Shown here: piece by piece, positions 52,942 to 61,262 of the stretch
Position numbering within the stretch: the first letter of the stretch is position 1
Layout of the letters: the number at the start of each line of letters is the position of its first letter
DNA from: Flexivirga endophytica
Lineage (GTDB): Bacteria > Actinomycetota > Actinomycetes > Actinomycetales > Dermatophilaceae
NCBI RefSeq assembly: GCF_014640635.1
Contig: NZ_BMHI01000005.1
Location: 248,001 to 312,000, forward strand
DNA length: 64,000 nt
Direction of reading: 5' to 3'
Notes under the pieces: model-generated
The model's input: only the letters and a program-made list of their open reading frames with translations
Database searches by the model: none
Told to the model about the DNA's origin: nothing
Translations under genes and position numbers: made by a program

Positions 52942-54143
52942 CCGAGACCTCCGCAGCCGCACCGACTCAGCGTTCCGTAGCGATCCTGGGGTCCACCGGG
53001 TCGATAGGAACCCAGGCGCTAGACATCATTGCGCGCAATCCCGACCGCTTCCGCGTCGTCGCGTTGAGCGCCGGCGGAGCCCAGCCGCGACTGATAGCGC
53101 AGCAGGCAGTGCAGTCAAAGGTGTCGCTGGTGGGCCTGGCCGTCGGGGACACGACGGAGTTCCGCGAGATGCTGGACGAAGAGGCCCGCGCAGCGGGCAT
53201 CTCGGCGTATCGGCCGGAGCTGTTCATCGGTCTCGACGCGGCTGAGCAGGTTGCGGCGTGTGGTGCCGACGTGGTCCTCAACGGCATCACCGGATCGATC
53301 GGGCTGCGACCGACGATGGCAGCACTCGGATCGGGAGCGACGCTCGCTCTGGCCAACAAGGAATCGCTGATCGTCGGTGGTCCCATCGTCAAGGGTGCTG
53401 CCCGGCCGGGCCAGATCGTTCCGGTCGACAGCGAACACTCGGCGATCGCGCAGAGTCTGCGCGCCGGGAGCGAGCGTGAGGTGCGGCGGCTCGTAGTTAC
53501 GGCTAGTGGTGGGCCTTTTCGCGGAATGCCGTTCGACGAGCTGAAGAAGGTCTCGCCGCAGCAGGCGCTGGCACATCCCAACTTCGCCATGGGCAAGGTC
53601 ATCACGACGAATTCGGCGACTCTGGTCAACAAGGGGCTGGAGGTCATCGAGGCTCACCTCCTCTTCGACGTGCCGTTCGATCGCATCGACGTGGTGGTGC
53701 ACCCGCAGCAGTTCATCCACTCGATGGTCGAGTTCGTCGACGGCGCCGTGGTCGCCCAGATCGGCCTCCCGACCATGCTGGTGCCGATCGCGCTCGGGCT
53801 CGGCTGGCCCGACCGAGTCCCAGACGCAGAGACGCCGATCGACTGGGCCAGGGCGGCCGACTGGCGCTTCGAGCCGCTCAACGACGAGGCGTTCCCGGCC
53901 GTCCAGCTTGCGCGTCAGGTCGGTATGGCCGGCTCGACATACCCCGCTGTCTACAACGCAGCCAACGAGGAGTGCGTCGCAGCGTTCCACGACGGCCGGA
54001 TCAGCTTCACCGACATCATTCAAACGGTGCAGGATGTGGTCGGCGCACATACGGTGTCCAGCGGTGAGCTCACCGTGGACGATGTCCTCGAGGCAGAGGC
54101 CTGGGCGCGCTCGCACGCACAGGAGATTCTCGGTCGGCGCTGA
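52938..54143 (+). CDS. dxr: 1-deoxy-D-xylulose 5-phosphate reductoisomerase
   Basis: Second step of the MEP isoprenoid pathway and target of fosmidomycin. The 401-residue protein has the NADPH motif VAILGSTGSIGTQALDIIARNPDRF, ALANKESLIVGG, VPVDSEHSAIAQ with metal-binding Asp and Glu, and TASGGPFRG. The GTG at 52938 shares GTGA with the previous stop and leaves a normal 13-residue lead; ATG 52920 is an alternative. rseP follows 29 bases later; ispG, the other MEP gene usually nearby, is 8.8 kb away. Confidence 0.95.
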   Translation: MTETSAAAPTQRSVAILGSTGSIGTQALDIIARNPDRFRVVALSAGGAQPRLIAQQAVQSKVSLVGLAVGDTTEFREMLDEEARAAGISAYRPELFIGLDAAEQVAACGADVVLNGITGSIGLRPTMAALGSGATLALANKESLIVGGPIVKGAARPGQIVPVDSEHSAIAQSLRAGSEREVRRLVVTASGGPFRGMPFDELKKVSPQQALAHPNFAMGKVITTNSATLVNKGLEVIEAHLLFDVPFDRIDVVVHPQQFIHSMVEFVDGAVVAQIGLPTMLVPIALGLGWPDRVPDAETPIDWARAADWRFEPLNDEAFPAVQLARQVGMAGSTYPAVYNAANEECVAAFHDGRISFTDIIQTVQDVVGAHTVSSGELTVDDVLEAEAWARSHAQEILGRR

Positions 54144-54172
54144 GCGAAGTCGGACGGCCTCATGAGACGCTG

Positions 54173-55510
54173 GTGGGCGTGTTGTTCCTGCTCGGCGTGA
54201 TCATCCTGCTGCTCGGCATCGGCGTCTCCATCGCCCTGCACGAGCTCGGCCACCTCACGCCCGCGAAGCTGTTCGGCGTCAAGGTCACCCAATACATGGT
54301 CGGGTTCGGCCCCACCATCTGGTCCAGGCGGCGCGGGGAGACCGAATACGGGCTGAAAGCGATACCGCTCGGCGGATACATCCGGATGATCGGGATGTTC
54401 CCGCCCCGCCCCGGTGAAGAGGCCGGTTTCATCCGGGCATCGTCAACCGGTCGATTCAGCCAGTTGGCCGATCAGATGCGCGAGGACGCCTACGAGCACA
54501 TCTCGCCGCGCGATGCCGACAGGGTCTTCTACAAGCTGCCGACCTGGAAGAAGGTCGTCATCATGTTCGGCGGCCCCTTCATGAACCTGGTCATCGCACT
54601 CTTGCTGCTCATCCTGATCGCCAGCGGAATCGGGCTCCCGGTGCAACAGACGGCGAACATCGCCGCGGTGCAGTCGTGCTCGGCCACGGCGACGGGCGAG
54701 GCTGCAGCCGACTGTGACGAGGCCGGCCGCACGGCGGCCGCAGCAGCGGGGGTGAAGCCCGGTGACCGCATCGTCTCCATCGACGGCACGAAGATCACCT
54801 CGACGACCGACTTCACCGACATCGTGCGGAGCCATCCACGCAAGCAGATCCCCTTGGTGGTTGAGCGGGACGGTCGACACGTCACGCTGCAGGTCACACC
54901 GAAACTGCAGCGCATGCCGAAGCAGGACAGCAGCGGCACGCAGGTCGTCAATTGGAAGGGCGAGGTCGAGTACGAGAACGTCGGCGTCATCGGCGCCTCC
55001 ATCGGCGGCACCTACCAGGACGAGCGGCAATCCCTCCCGGCCGCATTGGGCACTTTCGGCGACGCGCTGCAGAAGACTTCCTCGGTCTTTCTGAAGATCC
55101 CTCAGAAAATGGTCGGCGTCTGGAACGCGGCTTTCAGCGGCGGCACGCGGGATCAGTACAGTCCGCAGTCGGTCGTCGGAGTGGGGCGCACCGCCGGCGA
55201 CGTCACGGAGTCCAAGTACGCAACCACACAGGACAAGATCGTTGTCCTGTTGATGATCCTGGCTTCGCTCAACATGGCACTGTTCGTCTTCAACCTGGTG
55301 CCGTTGCTACCCCTTGACGGTGGCCACATCGCCGGAGCGTTGTGGGAAGCGGTCAAGCGCCGCATCGCCCGCCTCCGAGGCAAGACCGGCCCCGTCTATG
55401 TCGACGTCGCGAAGGCGCTACCTCTGGCGTACGGCGTGTCGATCGTGTTGTTGGTGATGTTCGCGCTGCTCGCGTATGCCGACATCGTGAACCCGGTGAA
55501 GTTGGGCTGA
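54173..55510 (+). CDS. rseP: site-2 intramembrane zinc protease
   Basis: Cleaves membrane-bound anti-sigma factors and other substrates within the bilayer (Rip1 in mycobacteria). The 445-residue protein has the zinc motif SIALHELGHLTPAK in the first helix, a PDZ domain in the middle (AAGVKPGDRIVSIDGTKITS), and the second active-site motif NLVPLLPLDGGHIAGAL near the C-terminus. Between them an insert around residues 160-185 contains two Cys. Start is GTG at 54173 or 54179. Position after dxr is conserved. Confidence 0.94.
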   Translation: MGVLFLLGVIILLLGIGVSIALHELGHLTPAKLFGVKVTQYMVGFGPTIWSRRRGETEYGLKAIPLGGYIRMIGMFPPRPGEEAGFIRASSTGRFSQLADQMREDAYEHISPRDADRVFYKLPTWKKVVIMFGGPFMNLVIALLLLILIASGIGLPVQQTANIAAVQSCSATATGEAAADCDEAGRTAAAAAGVKPGDRIVSIDGTKITSTTDFTDIVRSHPRKQIPLVVERDGRHVTLQVTPKLQRMPKQDSSGTQVVNWKGEVEYENVGVIGASIGGTYQDERQSLPAALGTFGDALQKTSSVFLKIPQKMVGVWNAAFSGGTRDQYSPQSVVGVGRTAGDVTESKYATTQDKIVVLLMILASLNMALFVFNLVPLLPLDGGHIAGALWEAVKRRIARLRGKTGPVYVDVAKALPLAYGVSIVLLVMFALLAYADIVNPVKLG

Positions 55511-55598
55511 CCGCGGAGTCCGCTTCCGGACGAAGCCTGTCCTGTCGGCCCGACAGGCTGGCTACTGTCAGCACGGACAACGGACGAGGAGTCGCCGC

Positions 55599-56189
55599 AT
55601 GTACACGCCCGCGAAACATGATGAGATCACCGGCCTGATCAACTACATCGACCAACAACTGTCAGCGTTGCGGGCCTCGGTCCACGGGCTGACCGAGGAG
55701 CAGGCCAAGTCGACGCCCTGCCGCAGTTCGCTGTCGCTCGCAGCGTTGGTCAAGCACGCGGCATACGGCATGAGGGGTTATGTCCGGCAGTTGTCCGGCG
55801 CGCCGTCGGCGTTGGACGACACGGCGTATGCGGCGTATCTCGCGAGCTTGCAGCTTGCGGACGACGAGAAGATCTCCGACGTGCTGTTGGAATTCGACGA
55901 CGCGCGCGAGGCGATGTTGGCTGCCTTGGCCGGGGTCGATCCGGACACCGACATCACGGCACCGCCTGCGCCCTGGCACGGGATCATGGAGCCGCAACCG
56001 GCCAAGGCGCGGTACGACATCGTGCACATTCTCGAAGAGGTGGCTCGGCACGCAGGCCACGCGGACATCATCCGCGAACAACTGGACGGTATGGCGATCC
56101 CCGCCCTCGTGTTGAGCGTCGAGGGAACACCGGCGTCCGACTTCTTCCAGCCTTATCAACCCGCGCCGGGGACCATCGGCGCAAGCTGA
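55599..56189 (+). CDS. DinB / DUF664 family protein
   Basis: A 196-residue four-helix-bundle protein of the DinB superfamily, which includes mycothiol- and bacillithiol-dependent enzymes. His residues suited to a metal site occur in ALVKHAAYGMRGYV and HILEEVARHAGHADIIREQLDG, which is the DUF664 signature. Actual activity unknown. Preceded by GAGGAG. It is the first gene of the accessory block between rseP and ispG. Confidence 0.82.
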   Translation: MYTPAKHDEITGLINYIDQQLSALRASVHGLTEEQAKSTPCRSSLSLAALVKHAAYGMRGYVRQLSGAPSALDDTAYAAYLASLQLADDEKISDVLLEFDDAREAMLAALAGVDPDTDITAPPAPWHGIMEPQPAKARYDIVHILEEVARHAGHADIIREQLDGMAIPALVLSVEGTPASDFFQPYQPAPGTIGAS

Positions 56190-56244
56190 ATCGGGCGGGC
56201 GAAAACCGGTCGCGGACGGCGTCAGCAATGGGCACAGTCGTTCT

Positions 56245-56976
56245 ATGACGAGCAGTGACCTGTGGGACGCAGAGACAGCCGAGCGCTACGACGCGGCATC
56301 GCATTTCATGTTCACCCCGGAGGTGCTGGACCCGGCCGTCGCCTTCCTTGCCGATGTGGCTGGTGCGGGCGCAGCGCTCGAATTCGCAATAGGTACCGGC
56401 CGGGTCGCCATCCCCTTGCGCGAACGCGGGATCGCGGTCTCCGGGATCGAGTTGTCGGAACCAATGGCTGATCAGCTGGTCACCAAGCGCACCGACATCC
56501 CGGTGGTCATCGGCGACATGGCGACGACGGTCATCGGGAGTGGGTTCTCGTTGGTCTACTTGGTCTGGAACGGTTTGGGCAATGTGCGCACCCAAGCCGA
56601 ACAGGTCGAGGTCTTTCGAAACGCCGCGCGACATCTGGCGCCGGGTGGCAGGTTCGTGATCGAGCTCTGGATCCCCGGTATCCGCCGGATGCCGCCGGGC
56701 CAGGCGGCGGTGCCGTTCCACGTAGGCAAGCACCATCTGGGCTTCGACACCTACGACCTGGCGACGCAGCAGGGTACTTCGCACCATTACGCGCAAGAGG
56801 CCGATGGGGCGGTGCGATATGGCGCCAGCAACTTCCGCTACGTCTGGCCGGCCGAGTGCGACCTCATGGCACAGCTCGCCGGTATGACGCTCGAGCGACG
56901 CGTGGCAGATTGGCGCGGCGGTGAATTCACCGGCGACAGCGAGTCGCACGTCTCGGTGTGGCGCACGTCGACCTGA
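56245..56976 (+). CDS. class I SAM-dependent methyltransferase
   Basis: A 243-residue methyltransferase. SAM motif I is ALEFAIGTGRVAIPLRERG (about 45-63), with the acidic GIELSEPMADQL next and VYLVWNGLGNVRTQAEQVEVFRNAARHLAPGGRFVIELW thereafter. No substrate indication. It is unrelated to the methyltransferase at 801-1649 beyond the shared fold. Followed by the convergent HNH gene. Confidence 0.85.
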   Translation: MTSSDLWDAETAERYDAASHFMFTPEVLDPAVAFLADVAGAGAALEFAIGTGRVAIPLRERGIAVSGIELSEPMADQLVTKRTDIPVVIGDMATTVIGSGFSLVYLVWNGLGNVRTQAEQVEVFRNAARHLAPGGRFVIELWIPGIRRMPPGQAAVPFHVGKHHLGFDTYDLATQQGTSHHYAQEADGAVRYGASNFRYVWPAECDLMAQLAGMTLERRVADWRGGEFTGDSESHVSVWRTST

Positions 56977-57011
56977 CCTCAAGGTGGCCGGTGTCCCATC
57001 GGAGCAGGTGC

Positions 57012-58292
57012 TCATGCGGCATCCCGGCCGCGGTGGGTTACTCGCGGCCTGCGGGTGACGTCCCACCTCACCCGCAGGGCAGTGGCGATCGCCGTATAAC
57101 CGTGCCGGTGCACGGTCTGGTGGTGCGTCGTGCAGAGCATCGCGGAGTTGGGCAGGCTGGTGACGCCGCCGGACGCCCAGGGCACGATGTGGTGCACCTC
57201 GCAGAACGATGGCGGTCGATCGCAGCCGGGGAACGTGCAACCGCGATCGCGCAGCGTCACTGCTGTCCGAATCCCTTTGGTGACAAGCCGTTTGGTCCGA
57301 CCGACGTCGAGTGGCTCGCTGTCGGTCCCCAGGACCACTGGGATGATGTCGGCGTCACAGGCGAACCGTCGGGCAGAGCCGGCGTCGAGAACGTCACCCG
57401 TGGAAGTGACTGCCGCACCACCCCCGGTGAGGGTGCTGAGCGGCACGGTCACGGTGACGCGCGCGGTCGAACTCAGCGCTGCTGCGGCACCGTCATCCAC
57501 GCGTGCGCCGCGGCTGACCAGAGCGATCAAGGCGTCCACCCGTCGCTTGCCAGGTGTGCGGTCGTCCTGTTCTGCAGGAGTGTCGGACCCGGTGGCGTCC
57601 TGCGCGGATGCCGATCGGCCACGGGGCGCGGACAAGGGCAGCAACGCTCCGGTGAGAATGGCGGCATTCACCGGGGACAGCTCGGCAGTCAAGCGTGTCA
57701 TCCCGGTGGGGGTGGTGCGCCACGACAAGGATTCGGTGCGCTCGAGGGTCGCGTCTCGCTTGTCGAGCTCGTCCTCGGCGTGGTCGGCCAGTATCTGCCG
57801 GGTGAGAGCTTCGCGTCCGCGAACACCGGTCGCAGGGTCGAGCTCCAGATAGCGCGCGAGGGCGTCGTCATGGGACGTCTCAGGAATGATCGGCTCGATC
57901 TTGGCGACCTCGGTGAGTGCGGTCTTTGCGACCGCCGGAGTGCACGTTCCCGCGCGGAGCGCGTCCGTCACAGGTTGGTGGAGGTCGCCTCTGCACGCAT
58001 CCGCGACCGTGGCGATCGTGTGCGCGTCGCGGACGTCGAGCGGGACCGACGCCTGAGCAGCGCTGTTGCTCACCCACTGCGTGGTGTTGGCGGCGTCGGA
58101 GTCGCGCACGTCACCGCGCTGCGAGGCTAACCGTGCGACGAGCACCGCCAGCTGCTCACTACGGCCGCGCAGTCGCATCAAGATCGTCATCAGCTCTGCA
58201 AGCTCGCCGACATCGAGTTGGTCGAGGACGCCGGGCAACTCCTCGAGCGCTCGCAGGCAGCGGTCCACATCCAGGGAGGGCTCGATACGCAT
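57012..58292 (-). CDS. DUF222 / HNH endonuclease domain protein
   Basis: A 426-residue protein with an N-terminal DUF222 region and a C-terminal HNH domain (RGCTFPGCDRPPSFCEVHHIVPWASGGVTSLPNSAMLCTTHHQTVHR), including the HH catalytic pair and CxxC zinc residues. These occur in many copies in actinobacterial genomes and their role, possibly in mobile or repeat regions, is unknown. The start was set at ATG 58292; a GTG at 58445 is open but would abut the divergent TetR gene. The long linker is Ala/Ser/Thr-rich. Confidence 0.85.
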   Translation of the reverse strand: MRIEPSLDVDRCLRALEELPGVLDQLDVGELAELMTILMRLRGRSEQLAVLVARLASQRGDVRDSDAANTTQWVSNSAAQASVPLDVRDAHTIATVADACRGDLHQPVTDALRAGTCTPAVAKTALTEVAKIEPIIPETSHDDALARYLELDPATGVRGREALTRQILADHAEDELDKRDATLERTESLSWRTTPTGMTRLTAELSPVNAAILTGALLPLSAPRGRSASAQDATGSDTPAEQDDRTPGKRRVDALIALVSRGARVDDGAAAALSSTARVTVTVPLSTLTGGGAAVTSTGDVLDAGSARRFACDADIIPVVLGTDSEPLDVGRTKRLVTKGIRTAVTLRDRGCTFPGCDRPPSFCEVHHIVPWASGGVTSLPNSAMLCTTHHQTVHRHGYTAIATALRVRWDVTRRPRVTHRGRDAA

Positions 58293-58450
58293 GTCTGCCA
58301 CCACCGTTCGACTGATTCTGATGTCGTTGAACGTATTCGGGGACCCGGAACCCGTCGTTGACCATTCCCCGCTCTGTGGATGAGGCGCGTGAACCGCCTG
58401 GGATGTGGATAGCTGGGGGAGCCGGTTTGCACCGCCATCGCTCACGTGAT

Positions 58451-58473
58451 TACGATACGGAACGTGCCGTTTC
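58451..58473. promoter_or_regulatory. -10 box and dyad at the TetR gene
   Basis: TACGAT (58451-58456) ends 7 bases before the GTG at 58464, suggesting a leaderless transcript. AACG-TGC-CGTT (58462-58472) is a short dyad across the start codon, a plausible autoregulatory site. It lies between this gene and the divergent HNH gene. Confidence 0.45.
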
Positions 58474-59108
58474 GAAATGAAGAACCTCCCGCGTCACCCG
58501 GCCGGCCCCGCGACACCTCGAGAGAAGTCGAGATCCTGCAGGCCGTGCTCGCTCTCCTTGCCGAGCAGGGGTATGACGCCCTCACCTTCGAAGCCGTCGC
58601 ACGGCGGGCCCACGCCTCCAAGGCGACGCTCTACCGCCGCTGGGACAACAAGCGGGACATGGTCGTCGCTGCCATCAAGGCAGGCCCGTCGTCGGGGACT
58701 TCGCCGGAAGCCGTCGACACGGGCTCCCTGCACGGCGATTTGCTGGAACTGTGTGGGCGACTCGACGCGACGCTCCGTGCCTCCGACGGCTCGATGAGCC
58801 TGATGCTGCTGCAAGCAGGTCTCGAGGACCCTGATCTTTGCCGGCACATCGAGGAGTCGGCCGGTCCCACTGGCGCCAAGCTGACGGAAAACGTTCTGGA
58901 TGCTGCGATCTCGCGCGGCGAGCTGCCGAAGGGCACACGTCCCTTCGCCTACGACGAGGTAGCCGGCTCCGTCCTCCTGCTGCGTCGGCTGAACGGCCTC
59001 CCCGCCGGTGCCGACTATCTGGCCCGCCTGGTCGACGACATCCTCATTCCTGCCCTGAAGGCGAGTGCTGCCAACGACACCGAGCCCCCGCACGCCATCT
59101 TCGCCTGA
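58464..59108 (+). CDS. TetR-family regulator
   Basis: A 214-residue regulator. The N-terminal HTH reads SREVEILQAVLALLAEQGYDALTFEAVARRAHASKATLYRRWDNKRDMVVAAI, with the TLYRRW recognition helix, and the C-terminal helices are a TetR_C-type ligand domain. The GTG at 58464 is preferred to the one at 58446 because of the upstream TACGAT at leaderless spacing. The dehalogenase-like hydrolase gene follows 28 bases later and is its likely target. Confidence 0.87.
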   Translation: MPFRNEEPPASPGRPRDTSREVEILQAVLALLAEQGYDALTFEAVARRAHASKATLYRRWDNKRDMVVAAIKAGPSSGTSPEAVDTGSLHGDLLELCGRLDATLRASDGSMSLMLLQAGLEDPDLCRHIEESAGPTGAKLTENVLDAAISRGELPKGTRPFAYDEVAGSVLLLRRLNGLPAGADYLARLVDDILIPALKASAANDTEPPHAIFA

Positions 59109-59136
59109 CCACGCACCCCGCACCCGAAAGGTCCCC

Positions 59137-60030
59137 ATGCACCAGCACCTCACCATCGACGGCTTCGACTACCGCCGAATCCGCACCGACGACAACGTGT
59201 TTCTCAATGTCGCGGTCGCCGGCAGCGGTCACCCGGTCGTCCTGCTGCACGGCTTCCCGCAGACGCATCTCATGTGGCAGCAGGTAGCGACCCGGCTTGC
59301 CGTGGACCACCAGGTGGTCGTCCCCGATCTCCGTGGGTACGGCGCCAGCGACAAGCCGCTGGAGGCGGACGCCTCGACATACTCAAAGCGAACCATGGCA
59401 CGCGACATCGCCTCTGTGGCAACGCAACTCGGAGCCGAACAGTTCGCGCTGATCGGCCACGACCGCGGCGCGCTCGTCGGGATGCGGGCCGCGCTCGATC
59501 ACCCCGAGGTGGTGACGCACCTGGGCATCCTGGACGTGTTGCCCACCATGGACACGTGGGACGTGCTGCATGGCGTCGACGCCAAGGTCGCCTGGCATCT
59601 CTACCTCATGGCGCAGCCGAAAGGCCTGCCGGAGCGGATGATCGAGGCAGTTGCGGCGGACTTCTTCGCGTCCTTCCTCGACGCCTGGGACCCCAGCGGG
59701 ACAACGTTCTCCCCGGCCGTCCGCGAGCACTACATCGACAGTTCGGTCGCGGCCGTGCCGTCGATCGTCGCCGACTACCGGGCGACAGCCGGCGTCGACC
59801 TGGAGATGGACCGGGCCGACCGCGCGGCCGGGTCACAGCTGGGCATGCCCGTCGGAGTCCTCTCGCAGGACTGGGGCGCCCAACTCGGCTTCAACGCCCT
59901 CGACCTGTGGCGGCAGTGGGCGGCGGACGCGACATACGAACCCATCGATGCCGGCCACTTCATGGCCGAGGAGAAGCCCGACGAGGTGACGAACTTCGTC
60001 CGAGCCCTCCTGCAGCGAACCACCCCCTGA
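59137..60030 (+). CDS. alpha/beta hydrolase, haloacetate dehalogenase/epoxide hydrolase type
   Basis: A 297-residue alpha/beta hydrolase. VVLLHGFPQTHLMW gives the oxyanion loop, VVPDLRGYGASDKP the strand-turn, LIGHDRGALVGMRAALDHPE the nucleophile Asp in GHDRG, and DAGHFMAEEKPDEV the catalytic His. HDRG and the YSKRTMARDI segment are features of fluoroacetate/haloacetate dehalogenases and their epoxide-hydrolase relatives; the exact activity is not decided by sequence. The ATG at 59137 follows GAAAGG. The next gene, a TetR regulator, ends one base past its stop on the other strand. Confidence 0.85.
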   Translation: MHQHLTIDGFDYRRIRTDDNVFLNVAVAGSGHPVVLLHGFPQTHLMWQQVATRLAVDHQVVVPDLRGYGASDKPLEADASTYSKRTMARDIASVATQLGAEQFALIGHDRGALVGMRAALDHPEVVTHLGILDVLPTMDTWDVLHGVDAKVAWHLYLMAQPKGLPERMIEAVAADFFASFLDAWDPSGTTFSPAVREHYIDSSVAAVPSIVADYRATAGVDLEMDRADRAAGSQLGMPVGVLSQDWGAQLGFNALDLWRQWAADATYEPIDAGHFMAEEKPDEVTNFVRALLQRTTP

Positions 60031-60031
60031 G

Positions 60032-60631
60032 TCAACAGATTTCGGGTGTTCGCGCGAGCCGGGCAAGGTGGTCGTCGAGCAAGGCGATCTGACAAGTGGC
60101 CGAGTATTGCGCCGGGTCGAGCACTGCCTGCACGATCACGCCGAGCGCGAAGGACTGCAGCTGCGTCGCCATCGATCGCGCATCGCCGGCAGCCAACTCA
60201 CCGAGTTCCTGTGCCATCTCGACGAGTCCGGTCAGTCGCTCCACGCCGGCGGCGTAGCGCCGCGCGTGCTCGCGCCGGAACTGTGGGTCGGCGATGGCGT
60301 GGTCCCACGACGATACCCAGACGCGATTGGCCGTGGTCGACTTGCCGTCGAGCGGCAGCATGTCCATGATCGCCGCGCGCAGGGCGGCCAGGCCGTCGGC
60401 CGCTGCTCTTCGCGGCCTCCCTGCCGACCGCTTCTCGAGCAGTTCGAGGGCGTAGCCGATGATCTCCCGCTTGGATCCGAAGTAGTGCGTCACGACGCCC
60501 GTGGTCGCTTGCAGTTGGCGGGCGATCGCTCTGATGGTGAGACCGTTGAAACCGTCGGTCGCCAGCACCAGCCAGACGGCTTCGGCAACGTCCCCACGAC
60601 GGTCCTCGTGATTTCCCTTCGGCCTGCCCAT
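60032..60631 (-). CDS. TetR-family regulator
   Basis: A 199-residue regulator: MGRPKGNHEDRRGDVAEAVWLVLATDGFNGLTIRAIARQLQATTGVVTHYFGSKREIIGYAL is the HTH with the VVTHYFGSK recognition helix, resembling BetI-type repressors. The C-terminal half (WVSSWDHAIADPQFRREHARRYA) is the ligand domain. Divergent from a GNAT gene, with an inverted repeat between them. Confidence 0.88.
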   Translation of the reverse strand: MGRPKGNHEDRRGDVAEAVWLVLATDGFNGLTIRAIARQLQATTGVVTHYFGSKREIIGYALELLEKRSAGRPRRAAADGLAALRAAIMDMLPLDGKSTTANRVWVSSWDHAIADPQFRREHARRYAAGVERLTGLVEMAQELGELAAGDARSMATQLQSFALGVIVQAVLDPAQYSATCQIALLDDHLARLARTPEIC

Positions 60632-60644
60632 GGTCGGATGCTAA

Positions 60645-60668
60645 TTTGCACAACAAACGTTATGCAAA
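60645..60668. promoter_or_regulatory. inverted repeat between TetR and GNAT genes
   Basis: TTTGCA (60645-60650) and TGCAAA (60663-60668) flank 12 bases. The site lies 14 bases upstream of the TetR start and across the other gene's 5' end, so the TetR protein is a likely ligand. AT-rich for this genome. Confidence 0.55.
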
Positions 60669-60682
60669 CGATCGGAGCAATC

Positions 60683-61252
60683 GTGTTCGCCCACCCCCTC
60701 GCGGACGGAGTCCGCCTGCGCACGCTCGAGCCCTGGCATGCCGACGAGTTCGCTGCCCACCTCGAGCGTGCGCGAGAGCACATCCGGCCCTGGGTCGGAC
60801 CCTCGTTCGTCACCGAGACCGTCGACGCGGCGCACGCCACGCTGATCAGGTATGCCGAAGCAACGGCGAAGGACCAGGCTCGCCCCGTCGGCATCTGGAA
60901 GGACGAAATCCTTGTCGGGGGAATGATGTTCGCCGGTTTCGATCCCACCGGAGGCAACGCCGAGCTCGGCTGTTGGCTCGAACCGGCCGCTGAGGGGCAC
61001 GGACTGATCACCGGCGCCGGCCGCTTCCTGCTGGACTGGGCGTTCGGCGAGCGCAAACTGCACCGCGTCGAGTGGCGTTGTCGCGCCGACAACGTGCGCA
61101 GTGCGGCCGTCGCGCGCCGACTCGGTATGACGCACGAGGCGACGCTGCGGCAGGCGTGGCTGAACGGCGGCATACATCACGACAAGCAGATCTGGGCGAT
61201 CCTGGCGCACGAGAGCCGTTACGCCGACGTGCCGGCGCAACGGCTCTCCTGA
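60683..61252 (+). CDS. GNAT N-acetyltransferase (RimJ-like)
   Basis: A 189-residue acetyltransferase beginning FAHPLADGVRLRTLEPWHADEFAAHLERAREHIRPW, the RimJ/RimL-type start. GCWLEPAAEGHGLITGAGRFLLDWAF is the CoA-binding region and CRADNVRSAAVARRLGMTHEATLRQAW is the conserved C-terminal motif. The GTG at 60683 follows GGAGCA; ATG 60662 is possible. May acetylate a protein N-terminus or a small amine. Confidence 0.82.
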   Translation: MFAHPLADGVRLRTLEPWHADEFAAHLERAREHIRPWVGPSFVTETVDAAHATLIRYAEATAKDQARPVGIWKDEILVGGMMFAGFDPTGGNAELGCWLEPAAEGHGLITGAGRFLLDWAFGERKLHRVEWRCRADNVRSAAVARRLGMTHEATLRQAWLNGGIHHDKQIWAILAHESRYADVPAQRLS

Positions 61253-61262
61253 AGGTGCGGTC

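Noticed and set aside
55534-55559. Terminator after rseP
   Set aside because: AGCCTGTC/GACAGGCT can pair, but an overlapping register competes and no T-run follows; too weak to list as a feature.
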